Shown one piece after another: positions 16,701-26,475 of a stretch of DNA of 64,000 nt. Position numbers and translations under genes: made by a program. This stretch comes from a bacterium (GTDB taxonomy: Bacteria > Hinthialibacterota > Hinthialibacteria > OLB16). The first letter of the stretch is position 1; each line of letters opens with the position of its first letter. A model generated the notes under the pieces. The model ran no database searches. It was not told the DNA's origin and saw nothing but the letters and a program-made list of their open reading frames with translations. The stretch spans positions 62,001-126,000 of the forward strand of contig JAJVIK010000016.1 in assembly GCA_022072055.1 (NCBI GenBank), written 5' to 3'.

Positions 16701-18059
16701 TTACCTCACAGGCCAGTGGGGCGATTCGGTCCGCGCGGTCCGCAAGAATTCGCGGATTCTGGCCACAATTTGAGGATTCGCGGCGGAAACATCCCGGGTC
16801 TCGCCCAAATCCGTGGCGAGGCTATACAGCTCGAAGAGATCCCCCTCGGCGAACCGGACCCCTTTCCAGTTCCCCATCCGCGCCGCCTGTTTGAAGCCTC
16901 GCTCGTGGAACTCCCAGTACAGGAACTCTTGGGGCGCGGCCTTCTCCCCTCGAAGGACGGGGAGGATGGAGCGACCATCCAGACCCTCAGGGGCCATGAC
17001 CCCCGCCAGTTCAGCGGCCGTGGGAAGGAAGTCCCAGAAACCCCAGGGGAAGTCACTGGTCTCGCCCGGCTTGCACACCCCAGGCCAGCGCGCGATGCCC
17101 GGAACCCGAATGCCCCCCTCATACAGGTCGCGCTTGGTTCCGCGCAGCGGTCCGGAGCTTTTGAAGAATTCGGCGCTGGAGCCGCCCTCTTTGTGGGGTC
17201 CGTTGTCGGAGCTGAAGATCACCAAGGTGTTCTGAGAGAGTCCGCGTTTGTCGAGCTCCTCCAGGATCTTCCCGATGTCTCGATCCAGTCGAGCGATCAT
17301 TCCGGCGCGCCCCTTTTCGGGTTCGGGCCAGTCCTTGTCCTTGTACGGCCCGAAGTCGGGGACCTCCATGCCGTTGCCCTCGAAGCGCCCGCGTTCGTTG
17401 TTGGCGTGGGGGAGGGTGAACGCCAGGTAAAGGAAGAACGGGCGCGGGTCTTCCTTGTGAAGGAACTCCAGCGCGCGCTGTGTGAAGAGGTCATGGGAAT
17501 ACACCCGGCGCCCCATGCCGAGGTTTTCCTCGATCTCCACGATCTCGTCGTTATGCCAGAGATGCTCCGGGTAGTAATTGTGGGCGTGCCCCTGGTCGAG
17601 GTACCCGAAGAACTCCTCGAACCCCTTTCTCGTGGGGACTCCCGTGGTTCCGGCGTTGCCAAGCCCCCATTTTCCGATCAGGCCGGTGCGGTAGCCGGCG
17701 GACTTGAGGAGCTCGGCGACCGTGAGGTCCTCCGGACGGAGCGGAATGCGTTGGTTGCCTCGGATGTGGCAGTGCCCGGTGTGCAAGCCGGTCATGAGCA
17801 CACAGCGCGAGGGGGCGCAGACCGTGCTCCCGGCGTAGCAATCGGTGAAGCGGATGCCTTCCGAGGCGAGACGATCCAGATTTGGGGTGGCAATCTCCTT
17901 CTGACCGTAACAACCCAGGTCGCCATAGCCGAGGTCATCCGCGAGGATAAAGAGGATGTTGGGGCGCGCGTTGGTTGGGGGGCTCCACGTCGGAGGGGTT
18001 GGTAGGACCCCGCTCGCCAACAGAGTGGTGGTGGTATTCAGGAAGCTTCTTCTCTTCAT
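16701..18059 (-). CDS. Tat-exported sulfatase (arylsulfatase family)
   Basis: A 452-residue sulfatase. The N-terminus is a Tat-type signal (MKRRSFLN followed by a hydrophobic stretch), so it should fold in the cytoplasm and be exported. NILFILADDLGYGDLG holds the metal-binding aspartates, and CAPSR gives C81 as the residue that would be converted to formylglycine. The metal-site SSDNGPHKEGG and the C-terminal WNSxxxG-like region are also present. The natural substrate is unknown, although secreted sulfatases of this group usually desulfate polysaccharides. No maturase is in the window apart from the unrelated radical SAM gene. Confidence 0.94.
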   Translation of the reverse strand: MKRRSFLNTTTTLLASGVLPTPPTWSPPTNARPNILFILADDLGYGDLGCYGQKEIATPNLDRLASEGIRFTDCYAGSTVCAPSRCVLMTGLHTGHCHIRGNQRIPLRPEDLTVAELLKSAGYRTGLIGKWGLGNAGTTGVPTRKGFEEFFGYLDQGHAHNYYPEHLWHNDEIVEIEENLGMGRRVYSHDLFTQRALEFLHKEDPRPFFLYLAFTLPHANNERGRFEGNGMEVPDFGPYKDKDWPEPEKGRAGMIARLDRDIGKILEELDKRGLSQNTLVIFSSDNGPHKEGGSSAEFFKSSGPLRGTKRDLYEGGIRVPGIARWPGVCKPGETSDFPWGFWDFLPTAAELAGVMAPEGLDGRSILPVLRGEKAAPQEFLYWEFHERGFKQAARMGNWKGVRFAEGDLFELYSLATDLGETRDVSAANPQIVARIREFLRTARTESPHWPVR

Positions 18060-18116
18060 GGGTACCCTCCAGTGATCCGCGAGGCATCATTGCGCGGGGT
18101 CTTCTCAATAATTAAG

Positions 18117-18145
18117 TTGACTCGGTGTGTTCCCTCGAATACCAT
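18117..18145 (+). promoter_or_regulatory. Sigma-70-like promoter for the 2TM/GAF-like gene
   Basis: TTGACT, 17-base spacer, TACCAT. It ends 22 bases before the GTG start at 18168, in the divergent gap upstream of the sulfatase gene. Confidence 0.5.
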
Positions 18146-18167
18146 CGCTGGACTTTTCTAAAACATC

Positions 18168-19058
18168 GTGAAAAGGGCCGGAATATTCAAGACCCAACTG
18201 GCGTCGGCAGCCAAGGCGGTTTCCCTCGTGGGGAGTCTGAACCTCTTGGGATCCGTCTGTTCCATCGTTGCCCTCGGTTCGGTTTACTTGGCGTCTCCCG
18301 ATGAAATCCTGGCAAGGACTTTCGCGCTTTCAATTGGGCTGCTCTTGATGGTCTCGTGGGTCCTTCTCGGTGTTCACTTCGTTCGGGATCACCGCAGACT
18401 CCGATATGGGGAGGCGCTGGAAGACTTGCACCAAGCGTTCCATTCTCTCAGGGATGCATGGTTTCGGGTCGATCTTGAGGACAGCGAGGACTCCATTCAA
18501 CACTTCGTTCGAGATTCCTTGCAGTCCCTGGCCACTGCTTTTTCGATAGTGACTGGGGTCCACTGCCGGGTGTGTGTCAAGGAGCTGGTCCTGGATCGAG
18601 GCACATCCGACCCAATGAGGGCGCTTCAGACCCGAACCTGGTGCCGAAGTGCGGATGGGGATGCGAGGGATGATGACTCCAGGCCGGAATGGATCACCGA
18701 AAACACCGACTTCATCCAGTTGGTTCGGGAGCCTGGTCGGCGTTGCTTTTTCAGCAACAACCTTCTCGGGGAGCCGGGTTACCGCAACTCCCATTGGGAG
18801 AGCGGTGGAGCGGGGAACGACGAGAGGAACTATCTATCCGCCATCGTGTGGCCGATTCGGAAGAAGCATCCCGGCCCCCGCAAACACAATGGGGGTTTTC
18901 TCGCATCGCAAGACGTGATTGGATACTTGTGTCTGGACAGCCGAGCTGTTGGCGTTTTCGACTTTGACCGAGATGTGCCGATGGGGGCCGCTTACGCGGA
19001 CGCTTTCTACATTTTCTTCAAAGACTTCAAGGAACACGAGAGCCAGCGAACACCTTGA
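18168..19058 (+). CDS. Two-helix membrane protein with GAF-like cytoplasmic domain
   Basis: A 296-residue protein starting at GTG. Two transmembrane helices (about residues 20-42 and 50-70) are followed by a coiled-coil-like linker and an alpha/beta domain whose strand-helix layout, ending in AIVWPIRKK and VIGYLCLDSRAVGVFD, resembles a GAF sensor. No output domain is present, so it may act through the linker or through the small protein encoded 18 bases downstream. Proteins with this 2TM-plus-GAF layout occur in accessory gene neighbourhoods, but I cannot tie it to a described system. No clear ribosome binding site is seen. Confidence 0.6.
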   Translation: MKRAGIFKTQLASAAKAVSLVGSLNLLGSVCSIVALGSVYLASPDEILARTFALSIGLLLMVSWVLLGVHFVRDHRRLRYGEALEDLHQAFHSLRDAWFRVDLEDSEDSIQHFVRDSLQSLATAFSIVTGVHCRVCVKELVLDRGTSDPMRALQTRTWCRSADGDARDDDSRPEWITENTDFIQLVREPGRRCFFSNNLLGEPGYRNSHWESGGAGNDERNYLSAIVWPIRKKHPGPRKHNGGFLASQDVIGYLCLDSRAVGVFDFDRDVPMGAAYADAFYIFFKDFKEHESQRTP

Positions 19059-19076
19059 ACTGGGGGAAGCTGATTT

Positions 19077-19268
19077 ATGTCCCTGACTGGACCGCAAGTG
19101 GCGGAAAAATGGATCGAGGAGATTCGAGAGATAGATGACTCCCGGGCCGAGGTGGTTGTCCGCACCGCGGAAGGCGAACTAGCTTCCATCGAAGTGTACC
19201 GCTTCCTCGCCCCGCTCCCGTCCGAATGGAGATCACCAAGAATGGAAACACATCAGCTTGCGAAGTAA
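19077..19268 (+). CDS. Small hypothetical protein partnered with the 2TM/GAF-like gene
   Basis: A 63-residue soluble, acidic protein beginning MSLTGPQVAEKWIEE. GGGGAAG lies 7 bases before the ATG, a fair ribosome binding site, and it follows the 2TM/GAF-like gene by 18 bases. The sequence has a helix then a strand-rich middle. I do not recognise the family. Being a gene rather than chance is supported mainly by position and the ribosome binding site. Confidence 0.5.
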   Translation: MSLTGPQVAEKWIEEIREIDDSRAEVVVRTAEGELASIEVYRFLAPLPSEWRSPRMETHQLAK

Positions 19269-19337
19269 GGCTTTCGACCGAACGAGGATGTGGCGACGGC
19301 TTTGTCTTTGTTAGCGGAAAAAGAGGAGGTTTGAGAG

Positions 19338-20657
<1,320 letters not shown>

Positions 20658-20677
20658 TCTCACGCGGACCATGCCTC

Positions 20678-20715
20678 AAGGGGGCGGGGATTTCTCCCGC
20701 CCCCTTCCTGTTTTT
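20678..20715 (+). terminator. Rho-independent terminator after the oxidoreductase
   Basis: Perfect 11-bp stem (AAGGGGGCGGG with CCCGCCCCCTT) around a 7-base loop, followed by CCTGTTTTT. It also lies beyond the end of the convergent flagellar operon, but the T-tract is oriented for the plus strand. Confidence 0.88.
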
Positions 20716-20858
20716 GCATCCCTGTCCACCACTCCAACAGCGGTTAACGTTGGCCTGTAGCTGCTCGGAGGGCCGCGCTCGCTCGTGGCTGGCCTTACGG
20801 GGGCCATGGGACGCGACGGAGCGCGTCCGTCCATCGCTTCCTTCGAGTGAGAAATGCT

Positions 20859-21371
20859 CTATCCCGCGATGTTCAAGGAGAGAGCCGGCTGGGGAGGGGC
20901 GGCGGCCGCGAGCGTGGTCGGGTCGTTGCGGTCAGCGCCTAGCATGGCCATGAAGGTCGAGGCGGCCGCTTCCCGCCCCGGGTCGGGCTCCACGACCTTT
21001 TCCACCGCGGCGACCCACGCCTCCCGGAGTTCCTCCAGAAGTCCGCGGGTTTCAGTAATCAGTTCGACATCCTTCCGGAGAAGCGCGAGGGTGAGCCGGC
21101 GGATCATGTATTCATAGAGTCGATAGAGGTTGGCGGCGATCTCCCCGCCCTTTTCGTGGTCCAGCGCGCTGAGCAGCTCGGTGAGGATTCTTTGGACCTT
21201 GACCACCTGAACATGATACTCCTCGTGACGGCCCTCCTCGAGGTGTCCGGCGGCCTGGATCAGCTTGCGAATGGCGCCGTCATAGAGCATCACGATCAGC
21301 TTCCCCGGGCTGGCGGCCTCCACCTGAGCGCGTTGGTAACGGAGGTGGACCTGATTGGCGAGTGCGTTCAT
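20859..21371 (-). CDS. fliS: Flagellar chaperone FliS
   Basis: Cytoplasmic chaperone that binds the flagellin C-terminus and prevents premature polymerisation. The signature QVEAASPGKLIVMLYDGAIRKL and a four-helix bundle layout are clear. At 170 residues it is longer than the usual 120-140, with an Ala/Pro-rich tail after about residue 145. It is the last gene of the flagellin-flaG-fliD-fliS cluster. A 7-bp hairpin at 20809-20828 lies beyond the stop but has no U-tract. Confidence 0.95.
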   Translation of the reverse strand: MNALANQVHLRYQRAQVEAASPGKLIVMLYDGAIRKLIQAAGHLEEGRHEEYHVQVVKVQRILTELLSALDHEKGGEIAANLYRLYEYMIRRLTLALLRKDVELITETRGLLEELREAWVAAVEKVVEPDPGREAAASTFMAMLGADRNDPTTLAAAAPPQPALSLNIAG

Positions 21372-21397
21372 GGGCCTGGATTCCTTTTCTGTGATTG

Positions 21398-23458
21398 CTA
21401 CTTCTTCCTCGCGCCGGAGCTTCCGCCGAGCTGATTGAGCTGCGCCAGGAGGTAGTCCCCCTGTTGCTGCAGCTGCGAGAGCGATTCTTCAAGACGGCTG
21501 AACTGACGGCGCAGGCGCTCCTCGACCATCACCAGCCGGTCCTCGATCCGCTTGATCGACTCGTTGTATGAGTCGATGGTTTCCTGGAGCGAAGTCGCCC
21601 GAGAGGTGAGGCTTCCGCTGAGCGAATCGGTGAGACTGTCGATCGCAGTCCGCGCCTGTTCTCCAAATCCGTTCTTCTGCGTGAAGAACGCCTCCACCGC
21701 CTCCGGGTTGTCGCTCAGCGCATTCTGGAGCTTGGTGGAGTCGAGCAGAAGGGTTCCGTCCGTGCTCACACTGATCCCGAGCTGTCCAAGCGATAGGAAT
21801 TCCGGGGTGGCCACGGCCCTTCCGCGCAGGTTCCCATCGGGAGAGCTCCCCAAGATCCCAATCTCCGCGGCGGTGGTTCCCCCATCCACTTCGATGATTG
21901 AGAGTGTCCCGGACCCCCCGCTCTTGTCGCGGATGTCGATGCCGGTTCCGGCGCGATTGATGGCGGCCTCGACCTTGAGCGCGCCCGCGTGGTTGAGGGC
22001 ATCCAGCACATCCTGGACAGTCTCGGCCTCCGTGAGGTTAATCACGGCGATGTTTCCCGCGCGGTCGGTGACCTGAATCGAGCCGGGGCTGATCCCGGCC
22101 CCCGAGTTGAGCGTGTTCAGGGATTGCGTGGGGAGAGTGGGAACGGATCGCGAGACCAACCCCCCAAGGACGCTTTCCACACCGAGGACCGAGGAGTCTC
22201 CCAGGAGCACTCCCGCCTGCTGGTTTTCCGAGTTGAACGAGGCGAAGCGTTGGATGAAACCCTTGGTGGTGTTGTAGGCGTCCACGAAAGACTGAACCGC
22301 GTTGACCGCCGCCTCGCTGTCCGAGGTGACCGAGATGGTCGTGGTGGCCGTGGGAGCGGCGTCCGACACCAGGCTGAATGTCACGCCGGTGATCACATCG
22401 CTGACCGTGTTCGTAGAGCGGACCACATCGATGCCGTTCACCTTGAAAAGCGCGTCCCTGCCCGCCTGGTCCACCTGAGTGTAAGCGGAGCGAACCACCC
22501 CCAAGGCCTCGAGGACATTGCCCGCATCGGTGAAGGATGGAGCGCTCCCGTCCCCGCTGTTGATCTCGAGGCGGTAGACGCCCTGTGAGACCTCGGCCAC
22601 GGCGGCGGAGATCGCGCTTCCCGCGCCCGATGCCGCCGTGTTGATCGCCGCGGCGATGTCTTCGAGGCTTTGGGTTGAAAGGTCGATGGCCACATTGATC
22701 GAGCCGGAGCCGTTGGCGATGGCGACCGTGCCCGATGGGACATTGGCGGTTCCCAGGTTCAGCAGTTGTCCGACCGGCAGGACACGGACATTGAAGTTGT
22801 TGCTCGCGGCGCCGTTGGTGATCGCGTTGCGGATGGCGTCGGATCCCGGATCGACCAGGTTGAGGCCCTCCAGGATGTTAGTTGTGCTTGCGTTTGCCAG
22901 CGAGAACCCGTTCGCGCCGGTCTGCAGGGAGCGCAGGGAAAGCCGGAACTCGCCTGGGGAGGTTTCCAGCACGCTGGCGGAGACCCCGGCGCCGGCGTTG
23001 GAAATTCGAGAGGCGATGTCGCGGAGGGTGTCGGTCGCGCGGATGGTGACCGTGGAGTTGTTGACTCGTATCTGCCCCTCGAGGTTGAGGGCGACCTTGT
23101 CGTCGGTGAAGACATTATCGGGGTCCGAGGAGATTTGTTGCGCGGCGGCGAGTTGCTGCACGCTGAGGGTGAAGGCCCCCGGCTCAGCCGCGGTCGTGGC
23201 GGTCGCCGTGGCCACCCCGGTGTTGGTCGAGGTGGCGTTGCGCGCGCGGAAGTTGGAGACATTCGCCAGCCCCTCGGCGGCCACCCGGACCCCCAGGACA
23301 CTCGCGTTAAGCCCCTGAACAGCCTGAAGCTTGCTCGTGGTCGCATCTCGCCTGGTGGTGAGACGGAGCGCGGGCGCGCGCTGCGAGAAAAGCAGCGCCT
23401 CGATGATTTCAGAGGTGTTCAGGTTGGAGATCAGTCCGTCGACCGCCAAACCCGCCAT
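21398..23458 (-). CDS. fliD: Flagellar hook-associated protein 2 (filament cap) FliD
   Basis: Forms the pentameric cap under which flagellin subunits assemble. N-terminal VDGLISNLNTSEIIEALL and the C-terminal coiled coil (ERLRRQFSRLEESLSQLQ) are typical. At 686 residues it is long for FliD, with an expanded variable middle rich in Ala, Thr and Asn. GAGGAGGGG precedes the ATG. It lies between flaG and fliS, the usual order. Confidence 0.95.
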   Translation of the reverse strand: MAGLAVDGLISNLNTSEIIEALLFSQRAPALRLTTRRDATTSKLQAVQGLNASVLGVRVAAEGLANVSNFRARNATSTNTGVATATATTAAEPGAFTLSVQQLAAAQQISSDPDNVFTDDKVALNLEGQIRVNNSTVTIRATDTLRDIASRISNAGAGVSASVLETSPGEFRLSLRSLQTGANGFSLANASTTNILEGLNLVDPGSDAIRNAITNGAASNNFNVRVLPVGQLLNLGTANVPSGTVAIANGSGSINVAIDLSTQSLEDIAAAINTAASGAGSAISAAVAEVSQGVYRLEINSGDGSAPSFTDAGNVLEALGVVRSAYTQVDQAGRDALFKVNGIDVVRSTNTVSDVITGVTFSLVSDAAPTATTTISVTSDSEAAVNAVQSFVDAYNTTKGFIQRFASFNSENQQAGVLLGDSSVLGVESVLGGLVSRSVPTLPTQSLNTLNSGAGISPGSIQVTDRAGNIAVINLTEAETVQDVLDALNHAGALKVEAAINRAGTGIDIRDKSGGSGTLSIIEVDGGTTAAEIGILGSSPDGNLRGRAVATPEFLSLGQLGISVSTDGTLLLDSTKLQNALSDNPEAVEAFFTQKNGFGEQARTAIDSLTDSLSGSLTSRATSLQETIDSYNESIKRIEDRLVMVEERLRRQFSRLEESLSQLQQQGDYLLAQLNQLGGSSGARKK

Positions 23459-23547
23459 GGTCTTTCCCCTCCTCGAAAACTGGGGTCACCCCCTTTCCCC
23501 GATCATCGGCCAGATCGGGGCCCTACTTTCGTTCAATCTGCCCTGTT

Positions 23548-23925
23548 TCAGGCCACGGTGTCGAAGATCAATCCGATCGCTTCCTGGATCTTCTGGGCCA
23601 GTTTGATGGTCTCATCCGGGGGAATCTTCCGGATGACCTCTTCCGTGTCCTTATTTAGCACCACAACCTGGACTTGGTCGGTGGACTGGTCGACTTTGAA
23701 CTGCAGTCCGACATTGGCCAGGTTGGCGGTCGCTTGCAGGCTTTCCACCGCCTCCGTAAGCTCGGAAAGGCTCACCGCCGACCCGGAGTGGTTCTCCGCG
23801 GCTCCAGCGGCGCTCGGGTCGATTCGCCGTGGGGGGGAGTCCGCCGGTTTGGGGGTGGACTGGCGGGGCAGGATAGAGGCGATGGAGGCCGGGTCGGCCT
23901 GAAAAGAAACGCCTGTCGCTATCAT
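23548..23925 (-). CDS. flaG: FlaG family flagellar protein
   Basis: A 125-residue protein. The C-terminal half matches FlaG: LQFKVDQSTDQVQVVVLNKDTEEVIRKIPPDE in pieces, ending with a helix KLAQKIQEAIGLIFD. The N-terminal half is polar and variable. FlaG proteins influence filament length or assembly. I start at ATG 23925, which has GAAGGAG eight bases upstream; the frame is open further but without a start signal. Sits between flagellin 1 and fliD. Confidence 0.88.
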   Translation of the reverse strand: MIATGVSFQADPASIASILPRQSTPKPADSPPRRIDPSAAGAAENHSGSAVSLSELTEAVESLQATANLANVGLQFKVDQSTDQVQVVVLNKDTEEVIRKIPPDETIKLAQKIQEAIGLIFDTVA

Positions 23926-24121
23926 GGTCTTGACTCCTTCTGGCGGACCTTTGCTGGGGTCCGCCGATCGTTCATGCCCCGATTTCCCGCCTTGCGCCCT
24001 GTTGCTTGTTGGGCCGACCGGGGCATTCTCAGCCACCTTTGCCGTGGCGCGGCAGTTTTCCTATCGCCCGAGAGCCGGGTGGGGAGGGTTATTCCTCCCC
24101 ACCCGGGTGCTCCCTGAGTGA

Positions 24122-25990
24122 TTACTGCAGCAGGGCGAGGACGCTCTGCTGGGCGACATTGGCCTGCGCCAGAATCGAGATGCCGGACTGCAGGAGAATC
24201 TGGTTCCGAGTGAACCGGGTGGTCTCCAAGGCGATGTCCGCATCCCGGATTCGGGACTCCGACGCGGTCAGGTTTTCCGACGCCACGCCCAGGTTGGCGA
24301 TGGTGGCCTCCAGACGATTGGTGAAGGCTCCGAGCGCCGAGCGCTGGGTGTCGACCTGGTTGATGGCCTGGTCGATGATGGCGATGGCCTCATTGGCTCC
24401 GGTCAGGGTGGTGACATTGATGCCCGCCACGGTCCTGGCGTTGCCATTCGGCTGGGTCTGACCGACATACCCGAGGTTGCTCGCGCGAAGGTCGCCGAAC
24501 TGGACGTTGACGCGCTGGTTCTGGTTGGCTCCGACCTGGAAGGCCAGGCTGTTGTTGACCGCGCTCAACACGAAAGTCCGGGTGGTCGCGCCGCCGAGGT
24601 TGATCACCTCGTCGAAGTTGAGCGACACGCTCTCGCCGGAGGCGAAGCCGCCCGCGGTTCCGCTGCGGAAGCGGACATTCTGGTCGCCGTTCTGGAAGGT
24701 GACCGTCTGCCCGCCTTCAAGGCGTCCCGTGTAGGACTGCGCCACGATGGTGAGGATGTCGGTTCCCGCGGTGATCGTGGACCCGAGCGTGAGGGTGATC
24801 TGCGGAGTCGGTTGGGTGGTGTCCGAGGGGGCGGGGCCTTGCACGGTCACGGTTTGTCCCGCGACCACGCTGACCGCCGCTCCGCCTCCGAGAGTCAAGA
24901 CTCCGTCGTTGGCGTTCCCCGCGGTCCGGACATTGTTGGCCGTGCTGAACTCCACCGCGCCGCCGCCGCCGTTGTCGTCGATCGTGAGCGAAATCGACAG
25001 GTTGTTCGAGCCGGTCGAGGCCGCGGTGATGACAAACTGGCCGGTGGTGGCGTCATAGGAAGCGGTCTGACCCGCGCCCAAGGTGGTGTTCAGGGTGGTC
25101 AGGATGCCGGAGGCGTTGATGCCGCCGGAGGCCACGGTGAACGCTTGGGTGTAAGCGGTGCCGGCCACGCGGGTTCCGGTGAAGGTGATCACATCGCCGG
25201 TGCCGAGCGTGAAGGTCCCGCCGGCGCCGTTGTTGAACACCTGGCCGATCAGGTTGGTGGTGGCCCCGGGGAAGGTGCCCGAACCGTTGCTGATGCTGCC
25301 GCTGGTGGAGACCACGCGAGCCGCCGCCGCGCGAACGTTCGAAAGCACCAGGTCATAGGTGCCGGAATCGAAGCTCGAGCCGGTGAAGGTGGTCGCGCCG
25401 GAGTTGTTGGTCGCGTCCGTGCCGTTCGAGAGGGTCTCGGATCCGGCGTTGGTCTGGTTGACGGTCAGGAAGCGCGCCCCGCTGGAGAGCGTGCTGGCCG
25501 TCGGGTTGCTCGCCAACGAGAGACCGACGTTCCCATCGCGGAAGGTGAGCGTGTTGGCGTTGTCCCCATTCAGCAGCCTGCGGGTGGCGAACTGGGTGTC
25601 ATTGCCGATTCGGGTGATTTCCGCGATGGAGGTCTCGATCTCATCCTGGATGGCCTGGAGCGCGACGGCGTCATTGGTGCCCGTGTTGGCGGCCTGAACG
25701 GCCAACGTCCGGATTCTCTGCAGACGGTTGGTGGTTTCGGTCAGGGCGCCTTCCGCGGTGTTCACGAGGTTGATCGCGCTGGAGGCGTTGTCGATGGCCT
25801 GATTCAGACCATTGATCTGGGAGCGCAGATTCTCCGAGATCGTGAGCCCCGCCGCGTCGTCCGCCGCGCGGTTGATCCGGAGACCGGATGACAGCCGTTC
25901 GAGGGAGATGCGCAGCGCGCTCGAGGTCTGATTCAGATTCCTGTTGGCGTTTACAGCTGCAATGTTGTTGTTGATGCGCGTGAGAGCCAT
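24122..25990 (-). CDS. Flagellin 1
   Basis: A 622-residue flagellin. N-terminal D0/D1 (MALTRINNNIAAVNANRN, LSSGLRINRAADDAAGL) and C-terminal D1/D0 (NRLEATIANLGVASENL, ending ILAQANVAQQSVLALLQ) are standard. The roughly 370-residue central D2/D3-like region is large, beta-rich and Gly/Thr/Asn-rich, and closely parallels that of flagellin 2. The start at 25990 is chosen because of AGGAGGAAGG just upstream and the conserved MALTRINN. A 5' UTR hairpin lies 32 bases before the start. Confidence 0.96.
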   Translation of the reverse strand: MALTRINNNIAAVNANRNLNQTSSALRISLERLSSGLRINRAADDAAGLTISENLRSQINGLNQAIDNASSAINLVNTAEGALTETTNRLQRIRTLAVQAANTGTNDAVALQAIQDEIETSIAEITRIGNDTQFATRRLLNGDNANTLTFRDGNVGLSLASNPTASTLSSGARFLTVNQTNAGSETLSNGTDATNNSGATTFTGSSFDSGTYDLVLSNVRAAAARVVSTSGSISNGSGTFPGATTNLIGQVFNNGAGGTFTLGTGDVITFTGTRVAGTAYTQAFTVASGGINASGILTTLNTTLGAGQTASYDATTGQFVITAASTGSNNLSISLTIDDNGGGGAVEFSTANNVRTAGNANDGVLTLGGGAAVSVVAGQTVTVQGPAPSDTTQPTPQITLTLGSTITAGTDILTIVAQSYTGRLEGGQTVTFQNGDQNVRFRSGTAGGFASGESVSLNFDEVINLGGATTRTFVLSAVNNSLAFQVGANQNQRVNVQFGDLRASNLGYVGQTQPNGNARTVAGINVTTLTGANEAIAIIDQAINQVDTQRSALGAFTNRLEATIANLGVASENLTASESRIRDADIALETTRFTRNQILLQSGISILAQANVAQQSVLALLQ

Positions 25991-26475
25991 GAGTCCTTCC
26001 TCCTTGAATTTGACTCTTGCCGCCGGGATCCGTCCCGGCAGGGTCCCGACCCGGGGCCGTTCCAATCCTTGGATGGGTCGCCCGTGGTCGTTTGTTGGGT
26101 TGGACCGTTACCCGCTCTCCGCCATGTAACCGCGCAAACTGTCGCGCTTGCCGTCTCCTTCTCCCTCCCCGTTCGAACCGCTTTTCGAGAGGCTGGAATT
26201 TCTCGAAAGGCTTTCCCTGTTCGTTCGGGCCCCAGTAAGAAATGGAGCCGACCGCCCCGTTGTGCTTGGTTTGGGTCTCGCGCCTCCCGGAGAGTTCCCT
26301 CTCTCCTTGCGGGAGTTGCTCAAGACCCGGCGGAGCGCCACGGGTTCTGGCCCGGAGCCTTCGCTGAGGTGGTCAGCCTCGCCCACTCATCCGAACCGTT
26401 TCATTCCTCCTCGTTTCTTTTCGCTTAATCTTTCGACCGGAGGGGCGCTTTCGCCCCCCCGGCGAAGCTTGTTCC
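25991..26475. other. Gap between the two flagellin genes
   Basis: No gene seen. It holds the 5' leader of flagellin 1 with a hairpin at 26022-26039, and a 6-bp hairpin (GGGGCG/CGCCCC, 26444-26459) just after the flagellin 2 stop without a U-tract. I looked for sigma-28 and sigma-54 boxes reading toward flagellin 1 and found none that fit. Confidence 0.5.
26022..26039 (-). promoter_or_regulatory. Hairpin in the flagellin 1 leader
   Basis: Perfect 7-bp stem GCCGGGA/TCCCGGC with a 4-base loop, about 20 bases upstream of the ribosome binding site. It could stabilise the mRNA or control translation; function is inferred only. Confidence 0.4.

Noticed and set aside
15684-18005. 773-residue plus-strand frame opposite murB and the sulfatase
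   Set aside because: It is antisense to two genes with clear catalytic motifs; the long opening is a result of high GC.
20809-20828. Terminator after fliS
   Set aside because: A 7-bp hairpin is present but the minus strand after it is GC-rich with no U-tract.
26444-26459. Terminator after flagellin 2
   Set aside because: The 6-bp hairpin is perfect but no U-tract follows on the minus strand.
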